Origin: Enterobacter cancerogenus
Lineage (GTDB): Bacteria; Pseudomonadota; Gammaproteobacteria; Enterobacterales; Enterobacteriaceae
Reading direction: 5' to 3'
Length of the DNA: 64,000 nucleotides
Assembly: GCA_000773965.1 (NCBI GenBank)
Contig: JRUP01000001.1
Location: 62,001-126,000 of the forward strand
Made by a program: the position numbers and the translations under genes. A model generated the notes under the pieces. The model made no database searches, was not told the origin of the DNA, and was given only the letters and a program-made list of their open reading frames with translations. Each line of letters begins with the position of its first letter. The first letter of the stretch is position 1. Shown piece after piece: positions 1 to 8,396 of the stretch.

Positions 1-1
1 C

Positions 2-1762
2 ATTCAGGGCCTGAAATCGGCCATGCTGGCGCGCGTAGGGGATGAACATAACGGCCGCTTTCTGCGAGAAGAATTGCAGCGCGTGGGTTGTAACACCGAT
101 GGGCTGATCACCGATAAAAACCGCCTGACCGGCCTGGTGATCCTCGGTATTAAAGATGAAGATACCTTCCCACTGATCTTCTACCGCGACAACTGTGCCG
201 ATATGGGCCTGGTGCCGGATGACATTAAAGAAGAATTCATCACCTCCTCCCGTGCGGTTGCCGTGACAGGCACGCATCTTTCACATCCGCAAACCCGCGC
301 GGCGGTGTTGAAAGCGTTGGATATCGCCAAACGTAATGGCCTGCGCACCGCACTGGATATCGACTATCGTCCGGTGCTGTGGGGGCTGACGTCACTGGGC
401 GATGGCGAAACGCGTTTCGTTGAATCCGGTGAAGTCACGAAACAACTGCAGGAAGTGCTGCACTATTTCGATTTGGTGGTAGGAACGGAAGAAGAGTTCC
501 ATATTGCCGGCGGCAGTACGGATACGCTGACAGCACTGAAAAATGTGCGCCAGGCAAGTAAAGCCACACTGGTCTGTAAACGTGGACCGCTGGGGTGCGT
601 GGTGTTTGAAGGTGATATCCCGGACAGCTGGGAGCAGACAAAATTGCAAACCGGCGTTCGCGTTGAAGTCCTGAACGTGCTGGGTGCAGGCGATGCCTTT
701 ATGTCTGGCTTGCTGCGCGGCTGGCTGAATGATGAAAGCTGGGAACAGGCTTGCCGCTACGCCAACGCCTGTGGTGCGCTGGTGGTTTCACGCCATGGTT
801 GCGCGCCGGCGATGCCAACCAAAGAAGAGCTGGACGATTTCCTCGGTCGCGACAAAGACGTAAAACGCCCGGATCTGGATGCGCGTCTCAACCATCTGCA
901 TCGCGTCACCACGCGTAAACAGCAGTGGCCTGAACTCAACGTGTTCGCGTTCGACCATCGCAAACAGCTGGCCGATATGGCCCGTGAAGCAGGCGTCAGT
1001 GAAGATAAGATCCCACAGTTGAAACTGCTGTTATTGCAGGCGGCGCAGGAAGCGGCCAACGAAGCAGGCTTAAATGAGAAGAGTGGGATTCTGGCGGATA
1101 CCACCTACGGCCAGAAAGCGCTGAACGCGATTACCGGCAAAAACTGGTGGATTGGCCGACCTATCGAACTACCAAGCTCGCGTCCCCTGCGTCTGGAGCA
1201 CGGTAACATCGGTTCGCAACTGGTCGACTGGCCAGCAGAGCACGTGGTGAAATGCCTGGTGTTCTACCATCCGCACGACAGCGCCGAGCTGCGTAAAGAG
1301 CAGGATGAACTGGTACTTGATGTGTGGAACGGCTGTAACAAGAGCGGGCATGAGCTGCTGCTGGAACTGATTCTGCCGGAGAGCAATCCGGACCGTAATG
1401 AATCGTACTATTACGACATGCTGAGCCACTTCTACAGCCTGGGCATTCAGCCGGACTGGTGGAAACTGCCACCGCTGTCGGCGGAGAGCTGGCAGGCCAT
1501 CAGCGGGTTGATCGAACAGAACGATCCCCACTGCCGCGGCATTCTGCTGCTCGGCCTCGATGCACCGGAAGAGACGCTAAAAGCCGGTTTCGCTGCGGCG
1601 GCGCAAGCGCCGTGGGTTAAAGGCTTTGCCGTCGGACGCACCATCTTCGGCCAACCGTCACGCCAATGGCTCAACGGTGAACTGGATGATAAAGCGCTGA
1701 TTGAAACGGTGAAAGGCAACTATCTGCGACTGATTGGTTACTGGCGCGCGGCGCGTGGCTGA
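2..1762 (+). CDS. iolC: Bifunctional 5-dehydro-2-deoxygluconokinase / DUF2090 protein (5'-truncated by window)
   Basis: Myo-inositol catabolism: the kinase phosphorylates 5-dehydro-2-deoxy-D-gluconate. The reading frame is open from base 2, so the true N-terminus (probably some tens of residues) lies outside the window; 586 residues are visible. The first roughly 270 residues form a pfkB/ribokinase domain, with the family signature NVLGAGDAFMSGLLRG holding the catalytic Asp. The remainder, after a short linker, matches the DUF2090 domain that is fused to IolC in many proteobacteria and has an aldolase-like TIM-barrel character; its role in cleaving the 6-phosphate product is an inference. A strong hairpin terminator follows the stop. 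The neighbours iolR, iolB and iolA confirm the pathway. Confidence 0.93.
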   Translation: MQGLKSAMLARVGDEHNGRFLREELQRVGCNTDGLITDKNRLTGLVILGIKDEDTFPLIFYRDNCADMGLVPDDIKEEFITSSRAVAVTGTHLSHPQTRAAVLKALDIAKRNGLRTALDIDYRPVLWGLTSLGDGETRFVESGEVTKQLQEVLHYFDLVVGTEEEFHIAGGSTDTLTALKNVRQASKATLVCKRGPLGCVVFEGDIPDSWEQTKLQTGVRVEVLNVLGAGDAFMSGLLRGWLNDESWEQACRYANACGALVVSRHGCAPAMPTKEELDDFLGRDKDVKRPDLDARLNHLHRVTTRKQQWPELNVFAFDHRKQLADMAREAGVSEDKIPQLKLLLLQAAQEAANEAGLNEKSGILADTTYGQKALNAITGKNWWIGRPIELPSSRPLRLEHGNIGSQLVDWPAEHVVKCLVFYHPHDSAELRKEQDELVLDVWNGCNKSGHELLLELILPESNPDRNESYYYDMLSHFYSLGIQPDWWKLPPLSAESWQAISGLIEQNDPHCRGILLLGLDAPEETLKAGFAAAAQAPWVKGFAVGRTIFGQPSRQWLNGELDDKALIETVKGNYLRLIGYWRAARG

Positions 1763-1782
1763 TTGGCGTTAAAGCAGTGCAA

Positions 1783-1809
1783 AAGCGGCTCGCAAGGGCC
1801 GCTTTTTTT
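1783..1809 (+). terminator. Intrinsic terminator after iolC
   Basis: Stem AAGCGGC (1783-1789) pairs with GCCGCTT (1798-1804) around an 8-nt loop and runs into a T7 tract. It ends the iolC transcript before iolR. Confidence 0.85.
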
Positions 1810-1851
1810 ATGGGCATCAGCACTGCCGCTAATCACTTCTTTTTGTGAGGC

Positions 1852-1873
1852 ATTTCATAAACCGATGAAATAA
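1852..1873. promoter_or_regulatory. Candidate iol-regulator operator upstream of iolR
   Basis: An inverted repeat ATTTCAT (1852-1858) / ATGAAAT (1865-1871), 6-nt spacer, lies about 100 bp before the regulator start. The 9-mer ATGAAATAA (1865-1873) recurs at 5426-5434 and 5682-5690 in the iolA/iolI promoter gap, and further ATGAAAT and ATTTTCAT half-sites lie at 1896-1902 and 1944-1951. Assignment to the adjacent RpiR-type regulator is an inference from position and repetition. Confidence 0.45.
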
Positions 1874-1970
1874 GCGTCACGATAGCGTCAAACAAATGAA
1901 ATTTTCCATCCATCTGGTACTATAGCGCTCATTATCCAGCCATATTTTCATTTTTTGACGGGCCGAAGTC

Positions 1971-2816
1971 ATGACCAACAATCCAACCCAATTAACCTTG
2001 TTACAGGACGATATCCGTCGTCGCTATGAGACGCTGAGTAAACGCCTGAAGCAGGTGGCTCGTTATATTCTTGATAACAGCAACAGCATTGCATTCGATA
2101 CCGTGGCTTCCATCGCGCAACAGGCCGATGTGCCGCCCTCCACGCTGATCCGCTTTGCCAACGCCTTTGGTTTTAGCGGTTTCAACGAAATGAAACAGGT
2201 TTTCCGTCAGCACCTGATGGAAGAAACCGTGAACTACACCGAGCGCGCCCGTCTGTTCCGCCAGACCGCGACGGATGACAGCGCCAGTTCTCCTGAGAGC
2301 CCGGTTGAGATTCTCAACGTCTTCACCATGGTGAACAGCCAGGCATTGCAGCAGCTAGCAATGCAGGTTAATCCGGACCAGCTGAACAAAGCGGTGAAGA
2401 TGCTGGATGAAGCGGAGAATATCTACATCATTGGCCTGCGTCGTTCATTCAGCGTTGCGTCCTATCTGGTGTATGCGCTGCGTCATCTTGAGCGCCGCGC
2501 ATTCCTGATCGACGGTCTCGGTGGCATGTTCACCGAGCAGTTGAGCATGGTGAATCCGAAAGACGTGGTGATTGCCATCAGCTACTCGCCGTATGCGCGT
2601 GAGGCGGTTGAGCTGGTTGAGTTGGGTGCCAAACGCGGCGCACATCTGATAGCCATCACCGACAGCCAGGTAAGCCCACTGGCCGCCTTCAGCGATGTGT
2701 GCTTTGTGGTGCGCGAAGCGCAGGTGGATGGCTTCCGTTCGCAGGTGGCCTCCCTCTGCCTGGCGCAGACGCTGGCGGTTTCATTAGCGCTGAATAATAC
2801 CGGCACCGGCGAATAA
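1971..2816 (+). CDS. iolR: MurR/RpiR family transcriptional regulator of inositol genes
   Basis: A 281-residue DNA-binding regulator. An N-terminal HTH_6 domain (about residues 10-85, including VASIAQQADVPPSTLIRFA) is followed by a SIS sugar-phosphate-binding domain (about 130-260, AENIYIIGLRRSFSVASYL). RpiR-type proteins with this architecture commonly repress iol genes in enterobacteria and respond to a phosphorylated inositol intermediate; that role is inferred from the flanking iolC, iolB and iolA. The gene is convergent with iolB and separated from it by a bidirectional terminator. The start ATG is preceded by a weak GGGCCGAAGTC ribosome site. The upstream region carries ATGAAAT-type repeats that suggest autoregulation. 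Confidence 0.85.
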   Translation: MTNNPTQLTLLQDDIRRRYETLSKRLKQVARYILDNSNSIAFDTVASIAQQADVPPSTLIRFANAFGFSGFNEMKQVFRQHLMEETVNYTERARLFRQTATDDSASSPESPVEILNVFTMVNSQALQQLAMQVNPDQLNKAVKMLDEAENIYIIGLRRSFSVASYLVYALRHLERRAFLIDGLGGMFTEQLSMVNPKDVVIAISYSPYAREAVELVELGAKRGAHLIAITDSQVSPLAAFSDVCFVVREAQVDGFRSQVASLCLAQTLAVSLALNNTGTGE

Positions 2817-2837
2817 CTTCGCCAGATGTTGTACATC

Positions 2838-2868
2838 AAAAAGGGCAGCCATTTGGCTGCCCTTTTTA
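2838..2868. terminator. Bidirectional terminator between iolR and iolB
   Basis: AAAAAGGGCAGCC (2838-2850) pairs perfectly with GGCTGCCCTTTTT (2855-2867) around ATTT. The A and T flanks make it functional on either strand, fitting the convergent genes. Confidence 0.9.
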
Positions 2869-2901
2869 CATTTGTCATTCATATCTTGCGGTGTGCTGCC
2901 A

Positions 2902-2967
2902 GGTGCACATCACTGTGCACCCAACGACAAGCGTATCGCTAGTCGGTAGCGTCGCCATTATGGCGAC
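2902..2967. repeat. Pair of intergenic palindromes between iolR and iolB
   Basis: Two palindromes sit in the 159-bp convergent gap. The first is GGTGCACA (2902-2909) / TGTGCACC (2914-2921) with a TCAC loop. The second is GTCGCCATTATGGCGAC (2951-2967). The decamer GTGCACATCA of the first recurs at 12875-12884, and the GTCGCC..GGCGAC core of the second recurs at 27710-27727. They look like short dispersed repeats rather than terminators, since no T tract follows. Confidence 0.6.
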
Positions 2968-2975
2968 CTGCGACT

Positions 2976-3797
2976 TTATTTGCTGCGCGGGTACTTATCG
3001 CTGTTCACCCAGGCGTGATCTTTCTCCCATGTAAACTTCCACAAACGCACCGGACCTGCCATCACGTTCAGATAGTAGTTATCGTAACCCGCGATGGTCG
3101 CCACCGGATGATAGCCACGCGGAACAGTCACCACATCGCGGTTATACGGCGCCATGCACTCGTCGAGTGAACGGTCGTCGGTATACACGCGCTGCATCGC
3201 GAAGCCAGGCTCTGGATCGAAACGGTGATAGTAGGTCTCTTCCAGATAGGTCTCATCCGGACTGGTTTTCTGGTCGTGCTTATGGCTTGGGTACGAACTG
3301 GTCGCACCCTCGTCGGTATACACTTCAACTACCAGCAGGCTGTCGGCTTCTTTATTGTCCGGCAGAATGTTGTGCACCAGACGCTGGTTGCACCCCTTAC
3401 CACGGTGCTCTACACCCACATTTTCCGGTGCAATCAGGCGTGCAGGCAGATTGCCTTTGCTCGGTGCATTACACACCGCCAGCTCCAGATCGCTATCGGC
3501 GTAGACTTCTACTTCATCATCGTGCGGCACATACACCGAGTAAGGTGGAATACGCTCGAACGGTGACAGGCGCTTACCAAGGTTCGGGAACTCCGCGTTG
3601 CGGGTTTTTACCGAGGCAAAACCCGCCACCAACACCAGACACAGTTCTTTATCGCCGCTGCTGAGCTTTAGGCTCTGGCCCTTCTTCAGCAGGTAGGCAT
3701 CAAAGCCGACGTACTCCCAGCCCGCACTTTCTGGCGTGACGTGCTGAATACGACCATTACTGTCTGGCTGCTGCGCTTTCGAAATCAAAGACATCAT
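2976..3797 (-). CDS. iolB: 5-deoxy-glucuronate isomerase
   Basis: Converts 5-deoxy-D-glucuronate to 5-dehydro-2-deoxy-D-gluconate, the substrate of IolC, in the cytoplasm. The 273-residue length is typical of the IolB/KduI cupin family. The C-terminal cupin has the conserved stretches SYPSHKHD, EETYYHRFDPEPGFAMQRVY and VPRGYHPV, whose His and Glu residues bind the metal. The start ATG has an AGGAG-like site (cttAGGAGATCG). iolB lies 22 bp downstream of iolA on the same strand, so the two form an operon transcribed away from the iolI-like gene. Confidence 0.95.
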   Translation of the reverse strand: MMSLISKAQQPDSNGRIQHVTPESAGWEYVGFDAYLLKKGQSLKLSSGDKELCLVLVAGFASVKTRNAEFPNLGKRLSPFERIPPYSVYVPHDDEVEVYADSDLELAVCNAPSKGNLPARLIAPENVGVEHRGKGCNQRLVHNILPDNKEADSLLVVEVYTDEGATSSYPSHKHDQKTSPDETYLEETYYHRFDPEPGFAMQRVYTDDRSLDECMAPYNRDVVTVPRGYHPVATIAGYDNYYLNVMAGPVRLWKFTWEKDHAWVNSDKYPRSK

Positions 3798-3819
3798 CGA
3801 TCTCCTAAGTTAAGCGAGA

Positions 3820-5325
3820 TTAGCCCAGCGTTGGCATGCTGAACTCTGAAACAGTTTGCTGACCGCTCGGCCAGCGCACGGTGGCGGTTTTCATGCGGGT
3901 GTAGAAACGCACGCCGTCTGGACCGTGCACGTTCAGCGCACCAAACACCGAACGCTTCCAGCCACCGAAGCTGTGGAACGCCATTGGCACTGGCACCGGC
4001 ACGTTAACGCCTACCATGCCCGCTTCCACGTTCTGCACAAACTCACGCGCGGTGTGGCCGTTGCTGGTGAAGATGGCGCTGCCGTTACCGAATTCATGGC
4101 TGTTGACCAGCTTCAGTGCACTGTCAAAATCAGTAGAACGCATGATGCTCAATACCGGCCCGAAGATCTCTTCACGCCAGATCACCATGTCCGGGGTAAC
4201 GTTATCAAACAGGGTGCCGCCAACGTAGTAACCTTCTTCGTGGCCCGGGACTTTGACGCCACGGCCATCCACCACCAATTTCGCGCCCTCGGCTTCACCT
4301 TTGTCGATGTAGCCCAGCACTTTCTTCTGATGCGCGGCAGAAACCACCGGGCCCATTTCGTTCTCTTCAGCACCTTTCTGGATACCGGGGCCGATGCGCA
4401 GCGCTTTGATCAGCGGAGTCAAACGCGCAATCAGTTTGTCAGCAGTATCATTGCCCACTGCAACAACCACAGGCAGCGCCATGCAACGCTCACCGGCAGA
4501 ACCAAACGCGCCGCCCATGATGGCATTCACGGTGGCATCCAGATCGGCATCTGGCATCACGATGGCGTGGTTTTTCGCCGCACCAAACGCCTGCACACGT
4601 TTGCCGTGGGCGCTGGCAGTTTTGTAGATATGCTCGGCCACGCCGGAAGAACCGACGAAGCTCACTGCCGCAATACGCGGATCTTTGTACAGCTGCTCAG
4701 CATCTTCGTTAGAGGAGTGCACCACGTTGAACACGCCATCCGGCAGTCCCGCTTCTTTCAGCAGTTCAGCCATACGCACAGAGGCTGATGGATCCAGCGC
4801 CGGTGGCTTCAGGATAAAGGTGTTACCGCACGCCAGGGCGATAGGGAACATCCACAGTGGCACCATCGCCGGGAAGTTGAATGGCGTGATACCCGCCACC
4901 ACGCCAACCGGCTGCATCAGCGAGTAGCTATCCACGCCGGTGCCGACGCTTGGTGAGTTTTCACCTTTGATCAGATGCGGGATTCCGCAGGCAAACTCGA
5001 TCACTTCGATACCGCGCGTCAGCTCACCCAACGCATCCGACCACACTTTGCCGTGCTCAGACACGATCAGCGCAGCCAGTTCGTCACGGTGTTTTTCCAT
5101 CAGTGCTTTGAAGTTGAACATCACACGGGCACGACGCAGCGGCGCTGTTTTCGACCATTCAGGGAACGCGGCATGGGCGATTTCGATCGCTTTTTCCACT
5201 TCAGCAGCGGTGCTCTGCGTCAGTTCACGCGCGACTTTGCCGGTGGCTGGATCGTATACCGGGATGGTTTCATTGCTGGCGCTGTGGGTAATCTTGCCGC
5301 CGATAAAGTTTCCTACGATAGTCAT
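3820..5325 (-). CDS. iolA: CoA-acylating methylmalonate-semialdehyde dehydrogenase
   Basis: The last step of inositol catabolism: NAD+- and CoA-dependent oxidation of malonate semialdehyde (and methylmalonate semialdehyde) to acetyl-CoA or propionyl-CoA with CO2 release. The 501-residue product is a full-length ALDH-family protein of the MmsA type. The motif GGAFGSAGERCMAL carries the catalytic Cys, and FILKPPALDPSA and FVGSSGVAEHIYK match the cofactor-binding segments. The start was placed at the internal ATG (MTIVGNFIGGK) because an AGAGG ribosome site precedes it and family N-termini begin there; the frame is open 16 codons further upstream. The product also serves valine degradation in other organisms. 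Confidence 0.95.
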   Translation of the reverse strand: MTIVGNFIGGKITHSASNETIPVYDPATGKVARELTQSTAAEVEKAIEIAHAAFPEWSKTAPLRRARVMFNFKALMEKHRDELAALIVSEHGKVWSDALGELTRGIEVIEFACGIPHLIKGENSPSVGTGVDSYSLMQPVGVVAGITPFNFPAMVPLWMFPIALACGNTFILKPPALDPSASVRMAELLKEAGLPDGVFNVVHSSNEDAEQLYKDPRIAAVSFVGSSGVAEHIYKTASAHGKRVQAFGAAKNHAIVMPDADLDATVNAIMGGAFGSAGERCMALPVVVAVGNDTADKLIARLTPLIKALRIGPGIQKGAEENEMGPVVSAAHQKKVLGYIDKGEAEGAKLVVDGRGVKVPGHEEGYYVGGTLFDNVTPDMVIWREEIFGPVLSIMRSTDFDSALKLVNSHEFGNGSAIFTSNGHTAREFVQNVEAGMVGVNVPVPVPMAFHSFGGWKRSVFGALNVHGPDGVRFYTRMKTATVRWPSGQQTVSEFSMPTLG

Positions 5326-5738
5326 GTCGTTGCCTCTTTGATGTGAAGTTCCCTGCAGGCAGTCGGTTATCACTGCAACGCCACCTGACCAGGCAATACG
5401 AAAAGCGTGCTATGAAGCTATTACAATGAAATAAATTTTTCAAATACTTCTTTTTGGAAAATTTCCTTTTAGCGGCATGGATCGCATTTTTCCCACTCTG
5501 GCTGTCAGGCAGGTGCAAAGCCCTCGCTGCGGGCGTTCTTCCCCTGTTGCCCCGGCGCAACCCTAACCCACTGTGACCACACATTTTCTACTTGAGTCAC
5601 GTCACTATGATGTTACGCGAAACGAAATATGAAATTTTTGCGAGGAAGATCCAATATCTGATATTTCATAATTCACTAACAATGAAATAAATGTTTTCTT
5701 TGCAGCATCTGAACCGTATCCTATTACAGGAGCCACAT
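5326..5738. promoter_or_regulatory. Divergent promoter region between iolA and iolI-like gene
   Basis: This 413-bp gap holds no convincing gene. It is AT-rich near both ends, and the 12-mer AATGAAATAAAT occurs at 5425-5436 and again at 5681-5692. The first copy extends to TGAAA-N6-TTTCA (5427-5442), the second to TGAAA-N6-TTTTC. A further TGAAATTTTT lies near 5629 and ATATTTCAT at 5661-5669. These repeats flank both divergent genes and match the motif near iolR, so they are candidate binding sites for the RpiR-type regulator. Confidence 0.5.
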
Positions 5739-6554
5739 ATGGCCATCGATCCAACCCGTTTCTGTATCAACCGTAAAATTGCGCCCGCGCTCTCACTTGA
5801 AGCCTTTTTCCAGTTAGTTCAGCGACTGGGTTTGAGCAAAGTGGAACTGCGTAACGATATGCCGGGCGGCAAGGTCACCGATGGTCTGAGCGCATCGCAG
5901 CTGCGATCGCTGGCGGATAAGTATCACATCGAGATCGAGACCATTAACGCGCTCTATCCGTTTAACCGCCCTGATGACGCGCTGTTGAGCAAAGCCGAAG
6001 CGATGTTGCTAGAAGCGAAAGCCATTGGAGCCAAAGCGCTGGTGATGTGCCCATTGAACGAGGGTATTGCCATCGCACCAGAGAAAACGCTGGAGGCGTT
6101 GCAGATCCTGGCACCGCGCTTCGCTGAATACAGTATTCAGGGGCTGGTTGAGCCGCTGGGCTTCCCGGTGAGTTCACTGCGCTCTGCGGTGCAGACGCAA
6201 AAGCTGATTAAGCAGGCGAGCGTGCCGTTTAAATTGCTGCTGGATACCTTCCATCATCACCTTTACGAGAACGCCGAGCAGGAGTTCCCGCAGGAGATTG
6301 AGGTGAACCAGATTGGCTTAGTGCATCTCTCAGGCGTGGAAGACACCCGCCCAACGGCGGCACTGACGGATGAAGAGCGCATTATGCTGAGCGACCGCGA
6401 TGTGCTGAACAGCGTGGCGCAAGTGAAGCGTCTGGAGATGCTGGGCTATAAGGGCATTTACGCCTTTGAGCCATTCTCCTCGGAGCTGGAGAAGTGGGGC
6501 GCGAAAGAGATTGAGCGCGAAATTCGCCAGAGTATTGAGTTGCTGCAAGCCTGA
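5739..6554 (+). CDS. iolI: IolI/IolH-like sugar-phosphate isomerase/epimerase (TIM barrel)
   Basis: A 271-residue AP-endonuclease-2-type TIM barrel. Characteristic segments are KVELRNDMPGG, INALYPFNRP, LVEPLGF, LLLDTFHHHLY and IGLVHLSGVEDTR, giving the Glu, His and Asp metal ligands seen in B. subtilis IolI (inosose isomerase). The overall pattern, including TDEERIMLSDRDVLN before YAFEPFS, fits IolI better than IolE or IolH. The start was set at the internal ATG (MAIDPTRF), which has CAGGAG 6 bp upstream, rather than 16 codons earlier. It is transcribed divergently from iolA-iolB and followed by a terminator. Exact substrate is inferred from context. Confidence 0.75.
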   Translation: MAIDPTRFCINRKIAPALSLEAFFQLVQRLGLSKVELRNDMPGGKVTDGLSASQLRSLADKYHIEIETINALYPFNRPDDALLSKAEAMLLEAKAIGAKALVMCPLNEGIAIAPEKTLEALQILAPRFAEYSIQGLVEPLGFPVSSLRSAVQTQKLIKQASVPFKLLLDTFHHHLYENAEQEFPQEIEVNQIGLVHLSGVEDTRPTAALTDEERIMLSDRDVLNSVAQVKRLEMLGYKGIYAFEPFSSELEKWGAKEIEREIRQSIELLQA

Positions 6555-6637
6555 TTTATAACGGCGGCCGAGGGTGTGTGCCGCCGTTTCCCCTACCCTT
6601 ATCTGTGTCCATAACAAGACACACTTTGTTAGTGTTA

Positions 6638-6662
6638 GGCCTCGGTCGGAGGCCCTTTTTTC
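6638..6662 (+). terminator. Intrinsic terminator after iolI-like gene
   Basis: GGCCTC (6638-6643) pairs with GAGGCC (6649-6654) around GGTCG, followed by CTTTTTT. It lies about 85 bp past the stop. Confidence 0.75.
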
Positions 6663-6789
6663 CATACCCGTCATATTTTAAGCCATAGCTGCGTTGGCTG
6701 CTCTTACTCACCCCAGTCACTTACGGACGTAAGCTCCCGGGGATTCGCGCGTTTGCCGCCTTGCTCTGACTTAAACTATTTAGGGTATG
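6663..6789. repeat. ERIC element (complete, 127 bp)
   Basis: Enterobacterial repetitive intergenic consensus element. The ends read cATACCCGTCATA and TTTAGGGTATg, and the central inverted repeat CACCCCAGTCACTTAC / GTAAGCTCCCGGGGATTC matches the well-known ERIC core. The 127-bp length is the canonical size. It lies between the iolI-like gene and yhhS. Confidence 0.93.
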
Positions 6790-6895
6790 CCTGAGTGCCA
6801 TAACAACGTTTGCACACCTCAATCACTTACGGACGTAAGCTCCTGAGGACTTACAAACTTGCCGCCTTGCTCTGACGTAAACTATTTAGAGGATG
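6787..6895. repeat. ERIC element, second tandem copy (degenerate left end)
   Basis: Directly abuts the first ERIC copy in the same orientation. The core CACTTACGGACGTAAGCTCC and the right part from CTTGCCGCCTTGCTCTGAC to TTTAGAGGATG are well conserved, whereas the left quarter has diverged. ATGCCTGAG recurs at the left end and just past the right end (6893-6901), suggesting duplication within the element array. Confidence 0.85.
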
Positions 6896-6944
6896 CCTGA
6901 GCGACTGACATGAATAATTTTAGGATGCCTTATTAATTGATAAA

Positions 6945-8168
6945 TCAGGCATTTTCCTTGATCTCCACGCCCGCTTCTTGTGGCAGCCGCTTCATCATGC
7001 GTAACGTGCAGAACAGCGCCAGACATACCAGCAGCGCAGTCAGCAGATAGACCAGCGAGACTCCGGCGTAACTCATGATAAAACCCGCAATCGGTCCGGT
7101 GATACCTAGCGACAAATCCATAAACGCCGTGTAGGTCGCCAGCGCGCTGCCCTGGTTCTGCTGGGGCACCACTTTCACCGCCACCACACCAATCGCCGGG
7201 AACACCAGCGAGAAACCTGCACCGGTCAGAAACGCCCCCATTTTCGCCATCCACGGATCGAACGATCCCGCCACCAGAAACAGTCCAACCGCTTCAACGG
7301 CAAAACAGATGCTGGCGACGCGCAGGCCACCGAGTTTATTAATCGCGTTGGGGAACAGCAGACGCGTACCGACAAAGGCGGCGCTGAACATCGTTAAGGC
7401 AAAGGCGGCACCATCCCAGCCCTTATCCTGATAGAACAGGGTGATAAAGGTAGCGATCACGCCAAAACCTGCCGATCCCATCGCCAGAATCAGGCCGAAG
7501 CCGTAGATTTTGCCCAGCACATCGCGGAACGGCAGCGGTTTGGCTTTGCTGCCTTTCACTGGCGCACGCGGCAACGCCAGCGCAATCGCCAGCACGCAGA
7601 TGGCGATAATAATACCCGAAAGCAGCAGTAAACCGCCGCTGCGGAAAATCACCACACCGAGCGGCGCACCGATCGCCATCGCGCCGTAGGTGACAATGCC
7701 GTTCCAGGAAATCACCCGGCCAATGTGCAGTGACCCAACGCGCGCCACACCCCACAGCGACGTGCCGGTGCCCGAGAAGCTTTGCCCTACGCCCAATATC
7801 ACGCGCCCCAGACACAACAAAATCAGGCTGAGGACGCCCTGCCCTTCCGTCAGTGCCGAAAGCAGGATACAGATGCCGCTAATCAGGCAACCCACCAGCC
7901 CCAGCACCACGACCTTCTTCGGCCCCCACATATCAGCATAGCGCCCCGCATGCGGACGGCTCAGCAGCGTGGCGATGTACTGCAGGCTGATCACGACCCC
8001 AGCCCAAAAAGCGCTGTAGCCCAATCCGTCATGGACAAAGCCCGGCAGCACCGCCAGCGGCAGGCCAATCGTGAGATAGCTGGCGAAGTTGAACTTCACG
8101 ATGGAGAGGATCAGAAGATTCAGGCGAAGTCGGCCGTGTTCAGGGGCCGCGGCAGGCTGGTCAGGCAT
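6945..8168 (-). CDS. yhhS: MFS transporter of the YhhS/YfcJ family
   Basis: A 407-residue inner-membrane major facilitator protein with about 12 hydrophobic segments. It matches enterobacterial YhhS almost throughout: FNFASYLTIGLPLAVLPG, RPHAGRYADMWGPKK (MFS motif A) and GRVISWNGIVTYGAMA. YhhS-type proteins are predicted exporters; E. coli YhhS has been linked to arabinose and drug efflux. Upstream on the minus strand a 20-bp palindrome GTATAG-N8-CTATAC (8201-8220) overlaps a possible -10 sequence and may be an operator. The gene is divergent from the ABC transporter genes. The ribosome site before the ATG is weak. Confidence 0.88.
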   Translation of the reverse strand: MPDQPAAAPEHGRLRLNLLILSIVKFNFASYLTIGLPLAVLPGFVHDGLGYSAFWAGVVISLQYIATLLSRPHAGRYADMWGPKKVVVLGLVGCLISGICILLSALTEGQGVLSLILLCLGRVILGVGQSFSGTGTSLWGVARVGSLHIGRVISWNGIVTYGAMAIGAPLGVVIFRSGGLLLLSGIIIAICVLAIALALPRAPVKGSKAKPLPFRDVLGKIYGFGLILAMGSAGFGVIATFITLFYQDKGWDGAAFALTMFSAAFVGTRLLFPNAINKLGGLRVASICFAVEAVGLFLVAGSFDPWMAKMGAFLTGAGFSLVFPAIGVVAVKVVPQQNQGSALATYTAFMDLSLGITGPIAGFIMSYAGVSLVYLLTALLVCLALFCTLRMMKRLPQEAGVEIKENA

Positions 8169-8200
8169 GAGTGATTGCGCTCGTGGGTGACTAAATATTT

Positions 8201-8220
8201 GTATAGAAGGCTAACTATAC
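8201..8220. promoter_or_regulatory. Palindrome upstream of yhhS, possible operator
   Basis: GTATAG (8201-8206) and CTATAC (8215-8220) form a 6-bp inverted repeat with an 8-bp spacer, 33 bp from the yhhS start. The half-sites contain TATA elements usable as a -10 box. The binding protein is unknown. Confidence 0.3.
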
Positions 8221-8396
8221 GCCTTTTCCTGCGTACTGCATCCGGTGATCGCCCTAATTTGTGGTCATCATTTCGTCATATCGCCCACTTACACTCGCGC
8301 CCATCAAATCCCAAAGAGGATACACAATCTGATGCTGCTCCTGATTTGCTGTCAGGCGCGCGTGCCGCAGTGCCACTCCTTTGCCGGAGGTGGCCA

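Noticed and set aside
3856..4788. 310-codon open frame on the plus strand
   Set aside because: It lies entirely antisense to iolA, has no family similarity and reflects the high GC third-position bias of the real gene.
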